A stretch of 59,553 nt of DNA from Symsagittifera roscoffensis (taxonomy: Eukaryota; Xenacoelomorpha; Acoela; Convolutidae): assembly GCF_963678635.1 (NCBI RefSeq), contig NW_026971052.1, positions 1 through 59,553 of the forward strand. The letters are read 5' to 3'. The notes below the pieces were generated by a model. It was given only the letters and a program-made list of their open reading frames with translations. It was not told the DNA's origin and ran no database searches. Both the position numbers and the translations under genes were made by a program. Shown piece by piece: positions 30,548 to 41,994 of the stretch. Position 1 is the stretch's first letter. Every line of letters starts with the position of its first letter.

Positions 30548-33500
30548 GAAAACTGCCCAAGACTAACTGTTTCGAAATCCTAGGATAACAAAACGAACTG
30601 CCCAAGACGATTTTTTCGAAGTCTTGGGATAGTAAATCGAACTGCCCAAGACTAACATTTTGGAGTATTGTGATAAAAAACGAAATTATCAAGAGTAATT
30701 TTTTCAAAGTCCTGGGAAAGTAAACGAACTGCCCAAGACTAATTTCTCGAAGTCTTGGGATATTAAAGCGAACTGCCCCAGACTAATTTTTTCGAAGAAC
30801 TGGGATAACAAAACGAACTGCCAAGACTAACTTTTTGAAGTGTTGGGATAGTAAAACGAACTGCGTAAGACTAACTTTTCGAAGTCTTGGTATAGTAAAT
30901 CGAACTGCCCAAGACTAACTGTTTCGAAATCCTTGGATAACAAAACGAACTGCCCAGGACGATTTTTTCGAAGTCTTGGGATAGTAAATCGAACTGCCCA
31001 AGACTAAAATTTTGGAGTATTATGATAAAAAACGAAATTATCAAGAGTAATTTTTTCAAAGTCCTGGAAAATTAAACGAACTGCCCAAGACTAATTTCTC
31101 GAAGTCTTGGGATATTAAAGCGAACTGCCCCAGACTAATTTTTTCGAAGATCTGGGATAACAAAACGAACTGCCAAGACTAACTTTTTGAAGTCTTGGAA
31201 TAGTAAAACGAACTGCACAAGAGTAATTTTTTGAAGTGTTGGGATAGTAAAACGAACTGCGTAAGACTAACTGTTTCGAAATCCTAGGATAACAAAACTA
31301 ACTGCCCAAGACGATTTTTTCAAAGTCTTGGGATAGTAAATCGAACTGCCCAAGACTAACATTTTGGCGTATTGTGATAAAAAACGAAATTATCAAGAGT
31401 AATTTTTTCAAAGTCCTGGGAAAGTAAACGAACTGCCCAAGGTTAATTTCTCGAAGTCTTGGGATATTAAAGCGAACTGCCCCAGACTAATTTTTTCGAA
31501 GATCTGGGATAACAAAACGAACTGCCAAGACTAACTTTTTGAAGTGTTGGGATAGTAAAACGAACTGCGTAAGACTAACTGTTTCGAAATCCTAGGATAA
31601 CAAAACGAACTGCCCAGGACGATTTTTTCGAAGTCTTGGGATAGTAAATCGAACTGCCCAAGACTAACTGTTTCGAAATCCTAGGATAACAAAACGAACT
31701 GCCCAGGACGATTTTTTCGAAGTCTTGGGATAGTAAATCGAACTGCCCAAGACTAACATTTTGGAGTATTATGATAAAAAACGAAATTATCAAGAGTAAT
31801 TTTTTCAAAGTCCTGGGAAATTAAACGAACTGCCCAAAACTAATTTCTCGAAGTCTTGGGATATTAAAGCGAACTGCCCCAGACTAATTTTTTCGAAGAT
31901 CTGGGATAACAAAACGAACTGCCAGGACTAACTTTTTGAAGTCTTGGGATAGTAAAACGAACTGCACAAGAGTAATTTTTTGAAGTGTTGGGATAGTAAA
32001 ACGAACTGCGTAAGACTAACTGTTTCGAAATCCTAGGATAACAAAAAGAACTGCCCAGGACGATTTTTTCGAAGTCTTGGGATAGTAAATCGAACTGCCC
32101 AAGACTAACTGTTTCGAAATCCTAGGATAACAAAACGAACTGCCCAGGACGATTTTTTCGAAGTCTTGGGATAGTAAATCGAACTGCCCAAGACTAACAT
32201 TTTGGAGTATTATGATCAAAAACGAAATTATCAAGAGTAATTTTTTCAAAGTCCTGGAAAATTAAACGAACTGCCCAAGACTAATTTCTCGAAGTCTTGG
32301 GATATTAAAGCGAACTGCCCCAGACTAATTTTTTCGAAGATCTGGGATAACAAAACGAACTGCCAAGACTAACTTTTTGAAGTCTTGGGATAGTAAAACG
32401 AACTGCACAAGAGTAATTTTTTGAAATGTTGGGATAGTAAAACGAACTGCGTAAGACTAACTGTTTCGAAATCCTAGGATAACAAAACGAACTGCCCAGG
32501 ACGATTTTTTCGAAGTCTTGGGATAGTAAATCGAACTGCCCAAGACTAACTGTTTCGAAATCCTAGGATAACAAAACGAACTGCCCAAGACGATTTTTTC
32601 GAAGTCTTGGGATAGTAAATCGAACTGCCCAAGACCAACATTTTGGCGTATTGTGATAAAAAACGAAATTATCAAGAGTAATTTTTTCAAAGTCCTGGGA
32701 AAGTAAACGAACTGCCCAAGGTTAATTTCTCGAAGTCTTGGGATATTAAAGCGAACTGCCCCAGACTAAATTTTTCGAAGATCTGGGATAACAAAACGAA
32801 CTGCCAAGACTAACTTTTTGAAGTGTTGGGATAGTAAAACGAACTGCGTAAGACTAACTGTTTCGAAATCCTAGGATAACAAAACGAACTGCCCAGGACG
32901 ATTTTTTCGAAGTCTTGGGATAGTAAATCGAACTGCCCAAGACTAACTGTTTCGAAATCCTAGGATAACAAAACGAACTGCCCAGGATGATTTTTTTGAA
33001 GTTTTGGGATAGTAAATCGAACTGCCCAAGACTAACATTTTGGAGTATTATGATAAAAAACGAAATTATCAAGAGTAATTTTTTCAAAGTCCTGGGAAAT
33101 TAAACGAACTGCCCAAGACTAATTTCTCGAAGTCTTGGGATATTAAAGCGAACTGCCCCAGACTAATTTTTTCGAAGATCTGGGATAACAAAACGAACTG
33201 CCAAGACTAACTTTTTGAACTCTTGGGATAGTAAAACGAACTGCACAAGAGTAATTTTTTGAAGTGTTGGGATAGTAAAACGAACTGCGTAAGACTAACT
33301 GTTTCGAAATCCTAGGATAACAAAACAAACTGCCCAAGACGATTTTTTCGAAGTCTTGGGATAGTAAATCGAACTGCCCAAGACTAACATTTTGGCGTAT
33401 TGTGATAAAAAACGAAATTATCAAGAGTAATTTTTTCAAAGTCCTGGGAAAGTAAACGAACTGCCCAAGGTTAACTTCTCGAAGTCTTGGGATATTAAAG

Positions 33501-36500
33501 CGAACTGCCCCAGACTAATTTTTTCGAAGACTGGGATAACAAAACGAACTGCCAAGACTAACTTTTTGAAGTGTTGGGATAGTAAAACGAACTGCACAAG
33601 AGTAATTTTTTGAAGTGTTGGGATAGTAAAACGAACTGCGTAAGACTAACTGTTTCGAAATCCTAGGATAACAAAACGAACTGCCCAAGACGATTTTTTC
33701 GAAGTCTTGGGATAGTAAATCGAACTGCCCAAGACTAACATTTTGGCGTATTGTGATAAAAAACGAAATTATCAAGAGTAATTTTTTCAAAGTCCTGGGA
33801 AAGTAAACGAACTGCCCAAGGTTAATTTCTCGAAGTCTTGGGATATTAAAGCGAACTGCCCCAGACTAACTTTTTCGAAGATCTGGGATAACAAAACGAA
33901 CTGCCAAAACTAACTTTTTGAAGTGTTGGGATAGTAAAACGAACTGCGTAAGACTAACTGTTTCGAAATCCTAGGATAACAAAACGAACTGCCCAGGACG
34001 ATTTTTTCGAAGTCTTGGGATAGTAAATCGAACTGCCCAAGACTAACTGTTTCGAAATCCTAGGATAACAAAACGAACTGCCCAGGACGATTTTTTCGAA
34101 GTCTTGGGATAGTAAATCGAACTGCCCAAGACTAACTGTTTCGAAATCCTAGGATAACAAAACGAACTGCCCAGGACGATTTTTTCGAAGTCTTGGGAAA
34201 GTAAATCGAACTGCCCAAGACTAACATTTTGGCGTATTGTGATAAAAAACGAAAATATCAAGAGTAATTTTTTCAAAGTCCTGGGAAAGTAAACGAACTG
34301 CCCAAGGTTAATTTCTCGAAGTCTTGAGATATTAAAGCGAACTGCCCCAGACTAATTTTTTCGAAGATCTGGGATAACAAAACGAACTGCCAAGACTAAC
34401 GTTTTGAAGTGTTGGGATAGTAAAACGAACTGCGTAAGACTAACTTTTCGAAGTCTTGGGATAGTAAATCGAACTGCCCAAGACTAACTGTTTCGAAATC
34501 CTAGGATAACAAAACGAACTGCCCAAGACGATTTTTTCGAAGTCTTGGGATAGTAAATCGAACTGCCCAAGACTAACATTTTGGCGTATTGTGATAAAAA
34601 ACGAAGTTATCAAGAGTGATTTTTTCAAAGTCCTGGGAAAGTAAACGAACTGCCCAAGACTAATTTCTCGAAGTCTTGGGATATTAAAGCGAACTGCCCC
34701 AGACTAATTTTTTCGAAGATCTGGGATAACAAAACGAACTGCCAAGACTAACTTTTTGAAGTCTTGGGATAGTAAAACGAACTGCACAAGAGTAATTTTT
34801 TGAAGTGTTGGGATAGTAAAACGAACTGCCCAAGACTAACTGTTTCGAAATCCTAGGATAACAAAACGAACTGCCCAGGACGATTTTTTCGAAGTCTTGG
34901 GATAGTAAATCGAACTGCCCAAGACTAACATTTTGGAGTATTATGATAAAAAACGAAATTATCAAGAGTAATTTTTTCAAAGTCCTGGGAAATTAAACGA
35001 ACTGCCCAAGACTAATTTCTCGAAGTCTTGGGATATTAAGGCGAACTGCCCCAGACTAATTTTTTCGAAGATCTGGGATAACAAAACGAACTGCCAAGAC
35101 TAACTTTTTGAAGTCTTGGGATAGTAAAACGAACTGCACAAGAGTAATTTTTTGAAGTGTTGGGATAGTAAAACGAACTGCCTAAGACTAACTGTTTCGA
35201 AATCCTAGGATAACAAAACGAACTGCCCAAGACGATTTTTTCGAAGTCTTGGGATAGTAAATCGAACTGCCCAAGACTAAAATTTTGGCGTATTGTGATA
35301 AAAAACGAAATTATCAAGAGTAATTTTTTCAAAGTCTTGGGAAATTAAACGAACTGCCCAAGGTTAATTTCTCGAAGTCTTGGGATATTAAAACGAACTG
35401 CCCCAGACTAATTTTTTCGAAGATCTGGGATAACAAAACGAACTGCCAAGACTAACTTTTTGAAGTCTTGGGATAGTAAAACGAACTGCACAAGAGTAAT
35501 TTTTTGAAGTGTTGGGATAGTAAAACGAACTGCGTAAGGCTAACTGTTTCGAAATCCTAGGATAACAAAACGAACTGCCCAAGACGATTTTTTCGAAGTC
35601 TTGGGATAGTAAATCGAACTGCCCAAGACTAACATTTTGGCGTATTGTGATAAAAAACGAAATTATCAAGAGTAATTTTTTCAAAGTCCTGGGAAAGTAA
35701 ACGAACTGCCCAAGGTTAATTTCTCGAAGTCTTGGGATATTAAAGCGAACTGCCCCAGACTAATTTTTTCGAAGATCTGGGATAACAAAACGAACTGCCA
35801 AGACTAACTTTTTGAAGTGTTGGGATAGTAAAACGAACTGCGTAAGACTAACTTTTCGAAGTCTTGGGATAGTAAATCGAACTGCCCAAGACTAACTGTT
35901 TCGAAATCCTAGGATAACAAAACGAACTGCCCAAGACGATTTTTTCGAAGTCTTGGGATAGTAAATCGAACTGCCCAAGACTAACATTTTGGAGTATTGT
36001 GATAAAAAACGAAGTTATCAAGAGTAATTTTTTCAAAGTCCTGGGAAGTAAACGAACTGCCCAAGACTAATTTCTCCAAGTCTTGGGATATTAAAACGAA
36101 CTGCCCGAGACTAATTTTTTCGAAGATCTGGGATAACAAAACGAACTGCCAAGACTAACTTTAGAATTCTTCGGATAGTAAAACGAACTGCACAAGACTA
36201 ACATTTGAAGAGTTGGGATAGTAAATGGAACTGTCCAAGACTAACTTTTTCGAAATCCTGGGATAACAAAACGAACTGCCCAAGACTAATTTTCGAAGTC
36301 TTGGGATAGTAAATCGAACTGCCCTTGACAGACTTTTTGAAGTTTTGTGATAAGAAAAAACGAACTTCTCAAGAGTAACTTTTTCAAAGTCCTGGGAAAG
36401 TAAACGAACTGCCCAAGACTAATTTCTCCAAGTCTTGGGATATTAAAACGAACTGCCCGAGACTAATTTTTTCGAAGATCTGGGATAACAAAACGAACTG

Positions 36501-36681
36501 CCAAGACTAACTTTTTGAAGTCTTGGGATAGTAAAACGAACTGCCCAAGACTAACTTTTCGGAGTCTTGGGATAGTAAAACGAACTGCCCATGACTAACT
36601 TTTCGAAGTCTTGGGATAGTAAATCGAACTGCTCAAGACTAACTTTTTCGAAATCTTGGGATAACAAAACGAACTGCCCAA
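30548..36681. repeat. 44-bp hairpin satellite with higher-order repeat, array B
   Basis: About 139 monomers of 44-45 bp. Consensus parts: CCCAAGACTAACTTTTCGA, AGTCTTGGGATAGTAAA, CGAACTG. Each monomer holds a 9-bp inverted repeat CCCAAGACT/AGTCTTGGG. Distinct monomer types recur in fixed order: equivalent points at 31808, 32249, 32690, 33087, 33439, 33790, 34276, 34628, 34980, 35332, 35684 and 36036 are spaced 441, 441, 397, 352, 351, 486, then five times 352. 352 is eight monomers; 397, 441 and 486 are nine, ten and eleven. Long minus-strand frames (MKKLLLIISFF) here are satellite translations, not genes. Confidence 0.95.
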
Positions 36682-36689
36682 ATTTGTAA

Positions 36690-37519
36690 AGGAGGTTTTT
36701 TTGTAGATAATGCTAAAACTTCAAAAATTTCATCTGTAAACTTTGGTTTGTATCCTTTTCGGAACGAATATCATTTTTGGAATTTCTAACTCTGTCATCA
36801 ATTTTGAATTTTGGTTTGGTATATTTCAAGAACGATGTGTTATACAAAAATTATAAAAAATCACTAATTTTCATATCTCTCAGAGATTTTCCAATTGATC
36901 GATTTTTGCGGCAGTTCATTGTAGAAACAAATTGCTGCAATTTGTGAACAGTTTTTTCACCATGATCTTCGATGTATCGATATATTATATGTTTTAAAGA
37001 CTGAATTGCTCTCTCTGCAAACGCAGTTTTTGTTTGACTCATTGGTGAGTAAACTTCAATATCATCTTCTTGCAAAAATTTTTTTTTTAAATCCCCCATA
37101 TTCTGTTCCTTCATCAACCCAAAATTTTTCAGGAGTGTTTTTTCGAGAAATCAATTTTCTGTTTTTATTGTTTGAACTCTGACAAATCTCGAAAAATATC
37201 CACAGCAACTATTAATTACTTGGCTCCATTGTTTTGACTAGCTAGTTTGTCTACAAAAGCCAAGTCCATACACCAGAACTTCATTGATAATTTTAGAAAA
37301 AGTTTGAAGTCTCCGGAAACGCCTGATTGGTGGACCAAATTTTGTATACGATGTCTTGGTTTGTACAAAATTTTCTACTTTCTGTTTTGATAAACCACTC
37401 GCTTTACTCAAGTTTTGAATAGAATCGTACTCAGCTCTACCCCTAGAACAAAATCTGTTTAGTCTTACATTTTCAGAATTTGAAAGTGATCCCAGTTCCT
37501 CTATCTTTTGCTTTGGCAT
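36690..37519 (-). pseudogene. INT: Polinton integrase, near-complete but broken, copy 5
   Basis: Start MPKQKIEELGSLSNSENVRL at 37519, then RGRAEYDSIQNLSKASGL, KFGPPIRRFRRLQTFSKI. A frameshift disturbs the first Asp region; a deletion removes part of the segment between the first and second Asp; FAERAIQSLKHIIYRYIED and CRKNRSIGKSLRDMK follow. This copy keeps the Leu codon that is TAA in copies 1-3. Flanked on both sides by satellite. Confidence 0.75.
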
Positions 37520-37737
37520 TCTTGTTAATAACAAGCTTATGTGAAAGTTGAGTTGCTTCCAAAATAGTAAAGTAAGTATCTGAAAAATCGGTGTTTTTTT
37601 GCTTTAGTGCTCACAAACGTCAACAATAGATTCTTTCGTGTCTCAATTATCTAATATAGTTTTAACTGACTGGCTGAGTTTATTTTTAGGAGAATTCAAA
37701 GTTATATCAATAATCTGCTTATTGTTAATCGTTTTCA

Positions 37738-39515
37738 ACCTCGCAAATATTGGGATAGTGAAACGAACTTCTCAAGAGTAACTTTTTCAAAATCCTGGGA
37801 AAGTAAACGAACCGCCCAAGACTAATTTCTCGAAGTCTTGGGATAGTAAAACGAACTTCTCAAGAGTAACTTTTTCAAAATCCTGGGAAAGTAAACGAAC
37901 CGCCCAAGACTAATTTCTCGAAGTCTTGGGATTGTAAAACGAACTGCCCCAGACTAATTTTTTCGAAGTCCTGGGATAACAAAACGAAATGCCCAAGACT
38001 GTATTTTGAAGTCTTCGGATAGTAAAACGAACTGCACAAGACTAAATTTTTGAAGTGTTGGGATAGTAAAACGAACTGCCCAAGACTAATTTTTTGAAGT
38101 CTTTGGATAGTAAATCGAACTGCCCAAGACTAACTGTTTCGAAATCCTAGGATAACAAAACGAACTGCCCAAGACTAATTTTTCGAAGTCTTGGAATAGT
38201 TAATCGAGCTGCCCAAGACTAACTTTTTGAAGTATTGTGATAGTAAAACGAACTTCTGAAGAGCAACTTTATCAAAGTCCTGGGAAAGTAAAAGAATTAC
38301 GCAAGACTAATTTTTCGAAGTCTTGGGATAGTAAATCGAACTGCCCAAGACTAACTGTTTCGAAATCCTAGGATAACAAACGAACTGCCCAAGACTAACT
38401 TTCCGAAGTCTTGGGATTGTAAAGAGAACTGCCCCAGACTAATTTTTTCGAAGTCCTGGGATAACAAAACCAACTGCCCAAGAATAACTTTTTCAATTCT
38501 TGGGATAATAAAACGAACTGCCCAAGACTAACTTTTCGAAGTCTTGGGATAGTAAATCGAACTGCCCAAGACTTACTTTTTCGAAATCCTGGGATAACAA
38601 AACGAACTGCCCAAGACTAATTTTTCGAAGTCTTGGGATGGTTAATCGAGCTGCCCAAGACTAACTTTTCGAAGTCTTGGAATAGTAAATCGAACTGCCC
38701 AAGACTAACTGTTTCGAAATCCTAGGATAACAAAACGAACTGCCCAAGACTAATTTTTCGAAGTCTTGGAATAGTTAATCGAGCTGCCCAAGACTAACTT
38801 TTTGAAGTATTGTGATAGTAAAACGAACTTCTGAAGAGTAACTTTATCAAAGTCCTGGGAAAGTAAGCGAATTGCGCAAACTAATTTCTCGAAGTCTTGG
38901 GATAGTAAAACGAACTGCCAAAGACTAACTTTTCGAAGTCTTGGGATAGTAAAACGAACTGCCCAAGACTAACTTTTCGAAGTCTTGGGATAGTAAAACG
39001 AACTGCACAAGACTAACTTTTCGAAGTCTTGAGATAGTAAATCGAACTGCCCAAGACTTACTTATTCGAAATCCTGGGATAACAAAACGAACTGCCCAAG
39101 ACTAATTTTTCGAAGTCTTGGGATAGTTAATCGAGCTGCCCAAGACTAAATTTTTGAAGTAATGTGATAGTAAAACGAATTTCTGAAGAGTAAATTTATC
39201 AAAGTCCTGGGAAAGTAAACGAATTACGCAAGACTAATTCCGAAGTCTTGGGATAGTAAAACGAACTGCCAAAGACTAACTTTTCGAAGTCTTGGGATAG
39301 TAAAACGAAATGCCCACGACTAACTTTTCGAAGTCTTGGGGTAATAAAACGAACTGCCCAAAACTAACTTTTCGAAGTCTTGGGATAGTAAATCGAACTG
39401 CCCAAGACTTACTTTTTCGAAATCCTGGGATAACAAAGCGAACTGCCCAAGATTATTTTTTCGAAGTCTTGGGATAGTTAATCGAACTGCCCAAGACTAA
39501 CTTTTTGAAGTCCTG
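37738..39515. repeat. 44-bp hairpin satellite, array C
   Basis: About 40 monomers of the same family, less regular than array B, with a duplicated ~80-bp start (AACTTCTCAAGAGTAACTTT at 37765 and 37855). Ends in CCTGTTTTTGATAATCCATC, the same right boundary as arrays D and E. Confidence 0.9.
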
Positions 39516-39547
39516 TTTTTGATAATCCATCTACTTTCTCTCATACG

Positions 39548-40427
39548 TGTAACATTCGCCCAAATATCACACAGCGACGGAGCGTAGAAAAAGTACCTAT
39601 TAACGACTGGCAGGCGTCAGTTACCTTAATTCTACTCGTTTTTCACCGTCTCGACCTTGCCAGTTGATTTTCTGGTCTGTCTAGGGCAAAGTAAAAAGTT
39701 ACCATTTTTAGGCCATCAGTCAAACGACTTTTGATCAGCTTTCGTTTACATGCGAACACAACCACATAGCTGAGTCTCGGATCCTCAGACTACGTGATTG
39801 TCATTAAAAACACGGCTCGAACAACCTATTTTATTATGTTTATGTGTGACAGTTTTATATTAAATCCATTGGAGATGGATTGACCCTTTCCTTTTTCTAG
39901 CTACTCATGCTCTGAAATATTAAATAATAACGGTGTTAATTAAGATCTATGACATTATAGCAGCTATATAGTCAGTCTATACAGTCCCTTCACATAGAAC
40001 AGTCTCTGGGGGACCAAGCCTCCGCTCCCGTGATATTCTTGAGATAACACTCTTATCTCCTATATTTCGTGTCCCGGGAGGGTTCCGTGGTATACTTCTT
40101 CCCCCACTGAAGCCTCCTTCTCCACAAATATCCGTCGCTAAGGTTCCTATCGTGTGTTATTGCCTCGTAAGAGGCTTCGTAATTTTCTGTCTCTGGTACG
40201 ACTGTTTTCCACAATTTTTGGCGTCGTTCTGTTTTTCGTCTTTTTATTCAAAATGGCCCTCTTTTTTCTATTTCTCAGAAATGTTCTTCTTCCAATCGAA
40301 ATTTTAAAAATAAAAATTCTAGAACATTCTGACCCTCCGTCGCAACACTTGTTTGTTCATAAGGCCTTTAGTCACTCTTTTTTATGTCGCCGGAAGGTTG
40401 TGCTGTGTCATCTGGCAGAATGGCACA
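39548..40427 (-). repeat. 3' LTR of the 12.8-kb element (left end)
   Basis: Starts TGTAACATTCGCC, ends GGCACA on the plus strand. About eight differences from the right LTR, including a 2-bp CT indel near 40193. Confidence 0.95.
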
Positions 40428-41418
40428 TACTCCCCGGACAAGTCTCCATCAATGTCCCTATTGATCGCACAACACCGGGTTATCGTCAAGTAGTTATCCA
40501 ATTTTCTGTAACCAATCTTACAAATCGCATAAGAAAATGAAATTTATCTACTCCACCTCAACTCACTACGTGTTCACAAATGGCATCGTACTACATCTCA
40601 CTGCCTTTCAACATTTTCACAAAATTTGCACCATGAGGAGTGTCCTAGATAAAATTTCTTTTCTGACTACTTACGTCGTCTTGCCAAAAAACTTCTTTTT
40701 GCTCTTTGTGATTAAAAAGTGGGACGTGGCACGGCCACGCACCCGTTAAAATTAACTTAACTTCACTCACCAAGTATAATCAGTCATCTATGCGGTCCTT
40801 TCAATATTAAAACTAAGAAACTCTGTGGCTAGGAAAGTTCTTGAGTTACCCACCCTTCTCGAGCGAGTTTACTCAAACTTACCATGTCGCCACACAGTGA
40901 ATTTGTGTCTTACACAGGTTAAAAACTTCAGTCGTGAATAAATAGGTAAATATACTCACCTATGTTCCTTATATACATACATAGATAGTAGTAACTAAAA
41001 TCAACAATTTCAACAATTTTAACAATTGCAACATTTTCAAAGTTTGGTCTGACCAAACTAGATCAAAACAAAAAGTTTAACAAGTTCAATAATCAAAACT
41101 TGGTTGATTTGTTCAAGTTTTTACACACAAAGACAATCAAGTTTTCTCTCCTTCTCTTCTCTTCTTTGGTCATCTTCATTCCATCACTTCTCCATCCTGA
41201 TGTTCAGCGTCACTGTCTTCCAGAACTTTCTCTAACATGTCCAGAGAGTTGCGGGCCGTGCCCCAACCCTCCTGCTCCAACAGCCTCGGTTTGCAACAAG
41301 GTAGCAAGTCCACATTCACCTTCTGCTCCCGGTTCCTGCAAAAGCTGTTGTGAAGACATAGGCTCACGTTTCGTTCTAGGTCAGCTCTTAAGACCTCTTT
41401 CTTCTCATCTTCAGTAAC
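40428..41418 (-). other. 3' untranslated region of the 12.8-kb element
   Basis: About 1 kb from the 191-aa ORF stop to the LTR. No protein recognised. The purine tract GGGGAGTA (minus strand) touches the LTR and is the candidate PPT. 40990-41100 has AACAATTTCAACAATTTT-like simple repeats. Confidence 0.55.
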
Positions 41419-41994
41419 TCAAGGCGCTCCAGCTACCCGCTTCACCGCTGTGGTGACCGCGTTTCTGTGCGTCAAGAAAGCTCTCTTATAGGCTCCCGGT
41501 CCTATATCTAGCTGGAAAGATTGATAGGCTTCCGTGTTCCTTGACATGTGACGCTTCGCGCGTTCATACATCCATGATGTCATCACTGCACGGAACCAGG
41601 GCATCAATCTCTGCCTTGACCATATCCTTTCAATGGCTTTAGGTATTCTCAGAACCTTACAGGTGGTTCTGAAAAGATCCAATTCACGACTCATTTTTAC
41701 GTTGCTCAACTGTTCAGGAGTCGGCACGGCCGTCTCCTGCTCACTTGTGTCCGCGTTAGCCTCCAACCATCTCACTGCTAGCATGGCGCTAACCACCACG
41801 ATTGACACTTGTTGATTCTGATCGGGCAACCCCGTGGAGTACAACTCCTGCACGTCCCATACTAGGATCAGATTCCCGCGTTTGGGGTACCACAACGTCT
41901 GCGCCAAGCAGTGGCAAGGATATTCCCCATGGGTCCTCACTATGTTCCTTCGGGTCCGATACCCTGAGGCTCCCAGCAACGGTTCCACTTCCAT
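41419..41994 (-). CDS. 191-aa ORF, stop-start coupled to the 1214-aa ORF
   Basis: Its ATG shares the A with the TGA of the preceding ORF (TGATG at 41996-41992), a layout used for termination-reinitiation. Contains PKRGNLILVWDVQELYSTGL and SIVVVSAMLAVRWLEANA, and a basic C-terminal half (RIWSRQRLMPWFRAVMTSWM, RAKRHMSRN). No family recognised. It could alternatively be the continuation of the upstream ORF after a frameshift. Confidence 0.6.
   Translation of the reverse strand: MEVEPLLGASGYRTRRNIVRTHGEYPCHCLAQTLWYPKRGNLILVWDVQELYSTGLPDQNQQVSIVVVSAMLAVRWLEANADTSEQETAVPTPEQLSNVKMSRELDLFRTTCKVLRIPKAIERIWSRQRLMPWFRAVMTSWMYERAKRHMSRNTEAYQSFQLDIGPGAYKRAFLTHRNAVTTAVKRVAGAP

Noticed and set aside
30871-36036. 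Series of 62-98 aa minus-strand frames starting MKKLLLIISFF, looking like signal peptides
   Set aside because: They are translations of the satellite; they recur at the higher-order period and have no codon-level constraint.
30548-36681. Regular palindromic repeats resembling a CRISPR array
   Set aside because: Monomers are contiguous and diverged, there are no unique spacers, no cas genes, and the DNA is eukaryotic.
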